Source: Persicaria tinctoria
Taxonomy: Eukaryota; Streptophyta; Magnoliopsida; Caryophyllales; Polygonaceae
NCBI GenBank assembly: GCA_037127255.1
Contig: JBANSL010000004.1
Span: 37,846,467-37,910,466 of the forward strand
DNA: 64,000 nucleotides
Direction of reading: 5' to 3'
The position numbers and the translations under genes were made by a program. The notes under the pieces were generated by a model, which was not told where the DNA came from, did no database searches, and saw only the letters and a list, made by a program, of their open reading frames with translations. Below, piece after piece: positions 58,073 through 64,000 of this stretch (its first letter is position 1; every line of letters starts with the position of its first letter).

Positions 58073-58443
58073 GGGTGTGTAAAATACAGGTAAAAATTAA
58101 GTATAAATAGGTGTTTATTTTATAAGTAGTTTAAATGGGTGTATGAGAGGCTAAAAACAAGTAAAAACGGTTAAAAAAGAAGGATTAAAAAATAAGCTAC
58201 AATTTGGTGATTTTTTAGATGTTTATTTGGGTGTTTATTCTCCCATTTATCTTATTTGGTTTGAAAGTACCACATTACCCTAATAAAAACCAAGTAAACT
58301 CCAATTTTTACAAATGAACGGTGTTTCTCCCCATACGGAGACTATTTTGTTGTTTAAATTTTTAACTACTTTTACCAACAGTTTATAAATTTTACCTTGT
58401 TTATAATTTTAGTCAGTTTATTAACACCGTCCCATACAAACCC
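58073..58443. mobile_element. MITE, Tourist-like candidate, copy 2 (inverted)
   Basis: The inverse of 58330-58443 aligns with 21154-21260 (shared taaactgactaaaatt, gtttaaaatttaaacaa-like text). Ends GGGTGTGTA and, inverted, GGGTTTGTATGG; flanked by CAA on both sides (58070-58072 and 58444-58446). Confidence 0.7.
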
Positions 58444-58446
58444 CAA

Positions 58447-59097
58447 ATCAATATTCAGTTAAATATATCCATTTTTAGAGAATAACAAAAATAAATTAGT
58501 TAGGTTAATTTTAAAAATAATAAAGAGTATGAGTTAATTTTATATTTAATTTTAAATAAAAAATCTTTAAAAAGAAAATTTTATTTGAAAAGAAAAGTTA
58601 AAAGAAATTGAATATATATTAAAATAATATTTTTATTAATTATTTTGAGAAACTAATAAAGAATAAAACCCTCTGCAATCACAATGATTGCATAATTAGA
58701 AACCAGCTCAATACTTGTACAGTGCGCTTTTTTAATTTAAATAAATTGGATATTAATACACGTTTAGCCGACTAATTAATTTCCTTAAATACTTCTAAAT
58801 TGTTATGTGATTAACATAGAATTAAAAGAAACTATTATTATAATATGTACATATATATTCTTTAATTTTTTTAATTTAAATAAATTTAGTATCAATACCC
58901 ATTCTACTAATTCTATGATTCAAAAATAAACAAATGTTAAACATTAGATAATATAATTGATTATTTAATTTTAATTTTAACAGGGATAAACGATTTGATC
59001 TTTCATTATATATAATACTCCATGAACCTTAGTTAAGTTATTATTTTAACTTTATGAAGTTTCCATATCTCAAGCAATATCTCTCTCTCTCTCCGTG
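58447..59097. other. AT-rich stretch without features
   Basis: Very AT-rich with many short homopolymers; no ORF, no inverted ends. A (CT)n run lies at 59080-59093. Confidence 0.6.
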
Positions 59098-59472
59098 TGT
59101 GTGTGCACCCCTTGGGGTGTGCACCGTGCACAAATATTATTCGGTGAAATGTGAAACATTCTACCGAATACTGTTTTGTTTTTTCTCTATTCAGTTCAGA
59201 TGAAAACGTCCCAATTCTACGGAATAATTTGTAACATTCTACCGAATAATGTTTAGTTTTTTTATTCCTCCATTTCAAATAAAAGAAACCTCAATTCTCT
59301 AAACAATACTTACAATTTATATGAAATGTTTCAAATTTCATCAAATAATGTTTCACATTCCCCCAAACAATACTCACGTTTCACCGAATAATGCTTCAAA
59401 TTTCACCGAATAATGTTTCGCAATTCACCGAATAATATTTGTGCACATTGCACACCCTAAGGCTTGTGCACA
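59098..59472. mobile_element. MITE with inner ACCGAATAATG repeats
   Basis: Inverted ends of about 58 bp at 59098-59155 and 59415-59472 (shared GTGCACAAATATTATTCGGT and its inverse, plus GGGTGTGCA). Between them the word TTCACCGAATAATGTTTC and variants recur at least five times in alternating orientation. Unclassified family, no coding potential. Confidence 0.75.
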
Positions 59473-60168
59473 AATGATCCATACACTATATATATATAAT
59501 ATGGATTTTGGGTTAGGGATAGAATTAGAATGAAAATAAAAAAATAAAAAAATTATTATCTTAAGATATACTACATAATACGAAGCAAAGTCGCACACCA
59601 TCCGTGTAAAATGTACCACGAAGAACCAGCCAAAACAGACACAGATTTCAGTGCTCATAAAAAACGAGGGGTTTTCAAGCCTTACAAAGCAAGAGGTTAA
59701 ACATCGTAGTTTTATTTTGGATTTCGGATTTATTACGTAATCACATAGTTATAACTAAACTTTTTAATAATTAATTTATTTTATATATTGGAAAGGATTT
59801 GTGTAAGGTGGTTATTTGTAAAATAACTAAATTAGTACATTTAGATGGAATATTTTTGTTTAAGTTATGTCCCATATATTAGAAGGCTAAATTGCATGAT
59901 TATACCAAAAAATTTGCAACTTTGCAAAAATGGCTATCATCATGTGAAAAGAAAAGAAAGAAAGAAATTAAGAGGGGTTGGATGTGCACGAGGGGGCACA
60001 CATGACAAGTTGACAACGAAGAGTAGATAGTAGATAATAGATATGTGTATCTTGTCTGCGTGTTAAAGGCCATACTAGGATTTGTAGGTAAATGTGATGA
60101 CCCATCTTTTTAAGTTAGGAATTGAACAGCTCACAGTCACTTCTTACTTGCACGTCAATTTACCTCTA
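59473..60168. other. No gene seen
   Basis: AT-rich sequence up to the Helitron border at 60168/60169. Short ORFs have no recognisable content. Confidence 0.6.
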
Positions 60169-60197
60169 CTAGGTGTAACGTGTGTGCGTTGCACGCA
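60169..60197 (-). other. Helitron 3' terminus: hairpin and CTAG
   Basis: Stem GTGC/GCAC with loop AAC (or TGCG/CGCA with a 5-base loop) followed 11 bases later by CTAG. Host A/T flank at 60168. Confidence 0.85.
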
Positions 60198-60255
60198 GTG
60201 ATCGGGCGTGTTTGTTGTGTCATTTGTGTGCATGTATTCCTCGACTCTTTCGATC

Positions 60256-60296
60256 ACTCCAGGTTGCGGAGTTACTCGAAATGCTGCCAAGATATC
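60256..60296 (-). pseudogene. rbcL: Scrap of plastid rbcL
   Basis: On the minus strand 41 bases read D-I-L-A-A-F-R-V-T-P-Q-P-G-V, the near-N-terminal segment of the Rubisco large subunit. The DNA also resembles plastid rbcL (gatatcttggcagcatttcg), with only a few differences from the sequence I recall. Similarity stops sharply on both sides. Either plastid DNA was captured by the Helitron or the Helitron picked up a nuclear plastid insertion. No function. Confidence 0.7.
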
Positions 60297-60297
60297 G

Positions 60298-60865
60298 TGG
60301 TCAAGCAACTGTTGAAAAACTGTGGTTGCTAATGATAACCTCTTTTTGTAGTAGTTGGTATTTGATCAAGATGTTGGCAAGTTGATGAAAACAGGAGTCC
60401 TAATATCAATTCATCATGTGTACATCAACACTTGAGGAGTCCTAATATCTACAGTTGATGAATCATACTTTATTATCAAGACATGAGTGATATTCCTTTT
60501 TCATCTCCTTTAGTAGGACTGTCATGGGGTCTGATTAATGACAAAGATCAAAGCCTATAAGAGATGCAGTCTATTAGAAAACAAGAGCCAAGCTTGTAAG
60601 ATTAACAGCTCCTCGATCAAACATCAAGGTTAGAAGAGGAAACCTTTTCTTGTTGTGGCTGCATGCCTGCATCAAAAAGTGGAAAAAATGCAGAAAATAT
60701 TAATGTTCAACCAGCATGAAAAGACCTCGGTGTAAGAAAGATTAAACACCCAAATATGATTCTACCATAGAAAAGAATCATATTTTCATGCCAAATACAC
60801 CCTAAAACATAACATACATTCACTTGATAAAGCAAGCAAGAAGAATCAGTGTCGAATTCAGCTAC
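60298..60865 (-). other. Helitron interior without identified gene piece
   Basis: No exon of the capping-protein gene's last part was found here, although its C-terminal exon would be expected. Contains a short direct repeat (aggagtcctaatatc at about 60390 and 60434). Confidence 0.5.
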
Positions 60866-61238
60866 CTGAAATATTGTTGAGTTATGGAATCACGATCTGA
60901 GTCTAACTGCACATTCCCTCCTAAATAATGAGCCTCAACCTAAAGCAATTAGATTAAACAAGGAAATTGAGCATATAACTTTCAATACTCCATTAATGCA
61001 TTGACAAGCTCAAGAAAATCCTTTTCAGGAATCTTAAAGGTATAGAGGAATCTAGGAAATAGAAGGACAATAGTCTTGGTTACCTGCATTCTGCCAGTGA
61101 TATCCACTGTCTGTTCTTCATCCTTAAATTTAACATTCCAAATGGATCTCCAACTTCCATTGCTAAGCAAAACAGAAGAATCAATTAGTTGAGAAGCGCA
61201 ATTTACTATTTTACTTTAAATTTAGAAGTTTCAAACTT

Positions 61239-61276
<38 letters not shown>

Positions 61277-62331
61277 ATAAGATGCAAAATCCTAACTTAA
61301 ACAGAGGCCAGAAAATTATGAAAGGTGGACCATTCTACAAGAACAAGGAAAGAAGTTGGGCAAGCTTATTTGGTTCACTAAACTTACCAGAAGTTTTGAG
61401 GACTGTGTCTGGCGGCAGAAATTAGCAAAACAATCTCAAAATTAGATCCTGGTCCCTCCACATCCTTCCCTTTCACACAGTAAACTGAGTAGATACCTTT
61501 GGGATAAGCTTCAATCACATATTTAATGAATTCTACATCTAATGCACATTTGGAACGAAAAAAAGGAGGAGATTGAAATCAACTAACATCAAAAGCTTGA
61601 AGCAACGTAGCCGTACAGAATTACTAACACATAGGTACTATTATGTGAGGAGAAACTTATGTTCTATGAAGAAGAAACAATCAGAAAGAGATCTCAACAT
61701 AGAGGTTTAGGAGGAGGTCTATTGCCAATATGAAAGACACTTGTGAGAAATTTTGATACCATGGTAAGGGTATACTCTTTTTTTTAGCAACCAGGGTTTA
61801 GTAAGTAAAATGAGTATTCTTTACAAATTTAAGGTCATCTAAAACCAACCACAAACCCAAGTTCAACAAAAGAACCCTTCTAGAAAGCCTATAGTTGTCA
61901 CTGTAATTTGTAAATGTAAATAAGCAAATATGAATTAGAGAACCTCTTACTTGAAGGTTACACCAACATTGATGAAAACCAACATTGTTTTCAGCACTCA
62001 TTTTTCAATCCTTTTTTAACATTTAGGAGTCAATGACCAAGGTCAAATTTATGGATGTTCAGAGGCATATATACTTCAGGAAACACGAGGAAGCATGTAA
62101 TTTTTAATCCATCCATCCCTTATATTTTTAACCTTCATGTAACAACACTGTTTACTCTATATTGCAGTAGTAATATGAGGTCATCAAGAAGAGTGGAGGC
62201 AAAAAGGAAAGAAACAAATAGCTGCAGACTTAAGAACTTACTTGTTTGGCATGATCAATTATTGCAACTTTTGAAGTCCTAGGATCAAGATACTTATTCT
62301 CACTAATCTCGCAAAAAGATGTTAAAATCAC
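60866..62331 (-). pseudogene. CPA: F-actin capping protein alpha subunit, four exons of a captured fragment
   Basis: Minus-strand exons: 62331-62242 (E-N-K-Y-L-D-P-R-T-S-K-V-A-I-I-D-H), 61538-61388 (A-Y-P-K-G-I-Y-S-V-Y-C-V-K-G-K-D, S-P-Q-N-F), 61162-61084 (C-N-G-S-W-R-S-I-W-N-V) and 60939-60866 (V-E-A-H-Y, G-N-V-Q-L-D). All borders have AG/GT splice sites and the reading phases join correctly between the last three. They match plant capping protein alpha, which with beta caps actin barbed ends. The exon expected between 62242 and 61538 (about 25 residues) is missing, as are the N- and C-terminal exons. The piece cannot code for a working subunit, but it could be spliced into a chimeric transcript. 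Confidence 0.85.
61243..61271 (+). repeat. (AT)n microsatellite
   Basis: About 14 AT units, in an intron of the captured capping-protein fragment. Confidence 0.95.
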
Positions 62332-63052
62332 CTGATGGCACAAAATGAGCAGCAATAACATACCAAAGTTTCAGAAGGTCTAATCAAGGTATTATAATTA
62401 TATATGTTATGTGACACATACTCCACCATTAATACAACAAACTACTACAACTGTTAGATTCCAACTATTTGTATTTTATCTGGAATGGTAGTGTTATTAT
62501 TGATGATTGTAATAAGTCTCTAACTCCACATTTCACCTACTCTCTGGCACATTTTTGTTTAATAATGCAGTAAAGTTAAACTCAACTAAAGGGTTTTACT
62601 AACATGTTGAATATAGCACTCCTTAAACACACTGGTTAAATGAGACTCATTCCCAAAGGCACTTTTAAAGCTCTAAAATCAGGAATTGGACAAGAAAATT
62701 TTGGAATAAAATTCAGGGAAACCTAAGCCTAAATCCTAGTACAAATACCTAGATCGAAATCCAATTAACCCTAAATCAAAACCCTAAAGATTAAAGCATC
62801 CTAACCTTGAAGCTCACAAAGCTGGAAAATCACCTCAACCTACCATTCATCTTAAATAAAAAAAACCCACAAATTCTCACTCTCAATCGAAACCCAGAAA
62901 AAATCAGTTGAAGTCGAATCCAAGTAAATCTCAACCCCAAATTGGGATAAAAACACAAACCAAGCACAAATCATGACATCTTATTTTGCTGACTTGAATC
63001 TCTAATGAAAGAACATAGTTTGAACGGAATCCAGAGAGGATGAAACCATTAC
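62332..63052 (-). other. Helitron interior, 5'-UTR- or promoter-like sequence
   Basis: No exon recognised. The stretch 62720-62960 contains (A)CCCTAAA-type words and pyrimidine/purine-skewed sequence typical of plant 5' leaders or first introns. Its parent gene is unknown. Confidence 0.4.
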
Positions 63053-63125
63053 CTAGATTCATCGGTAGGAATCCGATTCCAATATCTTCTATCATTAATC
63101 CCAGTTATTGACATGGGCATGGATG
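63053..63125 (-). pseudogene. F-box/PP2-like gene fragment (exon end)
   Basis: The minus-strand frame gives G-I-N-D-R-R-Y-W-N-R-I-P-T-D-E-S, ending in CTAG|GTAATG, a splice donor after Ser/Arg. The motif D-R-R-Y-W-x-x-I-P-T-x-E-S-R is typical of plant F-box proteins with a phloem-protein-2 (PP2-A) domain, where an intron follows at this place. Only about 24 residues are present. The part just upstream (63126-63220) has an open frame I do not recognise. Confidence 0.55.
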
Positions 63126-63262
63126 AGACTGACAAGCACATACCTCCAGTTCTCTTATCCAGTTATAATAAATATTTAGGGCAACTAACCAAGCATAAAC
63201 AGTTCTATTCTGTCAAACAAACACGAAAAGATTTAGTTAAGAATTCTTAAAAAGAAAATTAC

Positions 63263-64000
63263 CCCAATAAAGCATCAAACCATACATAAATTGTTTGTTT
63301 CTCATCATTGGGAACTGGTATACCCCAATCAAATAATGCTCTGGAAATTGAGAAATCTCTCAGGCCACTATTTATCCAACTTTGCACCTGCGAATTTGAA
63401 AACCAAGACAAAAGATGGTGTGTTATTTAACAATATGTACCATAGAAAAATATAGGGAATGTAGCTAATCTAGCTAAACTATTCTAGAAGAAAGGGATCA
63501 CATGCTGGTATGGAAAAGGGTAAAGCTGTATAAGTTAATAACATGCTTTGACACGTCATTGCCACTATGCACTTATGGTAGGAGGAAGAATCCCACATAG
63601 TGGAACTAACAATAACTTGAGCAGCCATAAAATAGTATAAAAAAGGATCAACCCTAAGGAGTTAGGGATTCATAAATATTATTGTAAGGACTTTTTCCTT
63701 CATGCCCAATTTGAGTGCATACTCATCTGTAGACCTGCTTGAGGGTTATCCTCATTTGGTGGCTTAATGGATTAGATTGGTGTTTCCCTAAGATCGTGGT
63801 CTCGTGTTGCCTTAGCACTTCTAGACAGAAATGTAGAGGATAGATAGACAACATGGCACCTCATGTAATCGGTATGAAGGTTGTACAAAGTCAGGATTTT
63901 GATCAGCATGTCTTCTAACCCCCTCTGGTACTTTGACAAGGCAAAGGAATAATTATCTTTTTTCCATTGAACACATGGCTTAAGGTGCACAGGGCAACAA
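63263..64000 (-). pseudogene. Methionyl-tRNA synthetase (organellar type), two exons of a captured fragment
   Basis: Minus-strand exon 64000-63860 reads C-C-P-V-H-L-K-P-C-V and D-N-Y-S-F-A-L-S-K-Y-Q, then loses one A near 63900, so the frame breaks before N-P-D-F-V-Q-P-S-Y-R. Exon 63387-63263 reads G-L-R-D-F-S-I-S-R-A-L-F-D-W and Q-T-I-Y-V-W-F-D-A-L-L-G, ending at a GT donor. These are hallmark blocks of the class I MetRS catalytic domain that charges tRNA-Met. The next exon, with the K-x-S-K-S loop, is absent. The fragment continues beyond the window. Confidence 0.88.

Larger units (their letters stand above)
60169..64000 (-). mobile_element. Helitron 3' part carrying several host-gene fragments
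   Basis: On the minus strand the end reads a hairpin (GTGC-AAC-GCAC, at 60184-60194), an 11-base spacer and CTAG (60169-60172), followed by host T. This is the canonical Helitron 3' end and insertion context, close to the common plant type with GTGCAACGCAC and CTAGT. Upstream, all in Helitron orientation, are an rbcL-like scrap, four exons of an actin-capping alpha gene, an F-box/PP2-like exon end and two exons of a methionyl-tRNA synthetase gene, with their introns. Unrelated genomic fragments in one orientation next to such an end are the mark of Helitron capture. The 5' end (TC) and any helicase lie beyond 64000, if present. Confidence 0.85.

Noticed and set aside
63126..63222. Open frame with N-R-T-V-Y-A-W-L-V-A-L-N-I-Y-Y-N-W between AG and GT
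   Set aside because: Splice-like borders, but I recognise no protein; too short to claim a further gene piece.
60866..64000. Intact host genes for capping protein alpha and MetRS
   Set aside because: Both lack several exons, MetRS has a one-base deletion, and the two lie in one orientation upstream of a Helitron end.

Overview
This window is transposon-dense nuclear DNA from a flowering plant, almost certainly a eudicot. The evidence is: nested LTR retrotransposons with tRNA-Asp- and tRNA-Met-type primer sites, plant-type LINEs with an RNase H tail, CACTA, hAT, Mutator-like and MITE elements, a Helitron, and fragments of plant genes with introns. I see no intact single-copy host gene, no rRNA or tRNA gene and no CRISPR array. 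The species cannot be named from the sequence alone. Layout, left to right. 1-1043 is the end of a decayed Athila-type LTR. 1044-1478 and 11122-12032 are two halves of a minus-strand gag-like gene split by a 9.6 kb SIRE/Maximus-type copia element (1479-11121) with LTRs, broken gag, intact pol ORF and an env-position ORF. 12033-13540 is unassigned apart from a LINE RNase H scrap. From about 13541 to 48997 a single Athila-type Ty3 element lies on the minus strand (called ATH here) and is broken by three later insertions. A small copia element (COP2, 13658-17541, exact TSD GGTTT) sits in its 3' LTR. A non-coding LTR element (LARD, 20791-33115, exact TSD CCAGC) splits its third ORF. A gag-protease-only LTR element (TRG, 39751-48774) has replaced the start of gag and part of the 5' LTR. 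LARD itself carries a MITE, a solo LTR (TSD GTTTT), the 3' end of another LTR element and a hAT element (TSD GTTAGAGG) that contains a further solo LTR. From 48998 to 54682 there is a 5'-truncated LINE split by a CACTA element (TSD AAA) and by a second, inverted LINE scrap with a 19 bp TSD. 55544-59472 holds a Mutator-like element with a GC-rich body and three MITE-like elements. From 60169 to beyond the right edge is the 3' part of a minus-strand Helitron, ending in hairpin plus CTAG. It carries exon-intron fragments of at least three unrelated nuclear genes (methionyl-tRNA synthetase, an F-box/PP2-like gene, F-actin capping protein alpha) and a piece that looks like plastid rbcL, all in one orientation. 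Nothing here forms an operon or pathway; the logic is insertion order. Two points stand out. One is the multi-gene Helitron. The other is that several Athila-related families here each carry their own short, near-palindromic GC/CG-rich motif, scattered through both LTR and in-frame coding linkers: CTCGATATCGAG in TRG, a GGCCGCGGGGCGGC type in ATH, TCGCTGCCAGCGA in the LTR at 25358-27102 and TGCCGCGGCCGCA in the solo LTR at 28743-29987. I know of no accepted explanation for this.
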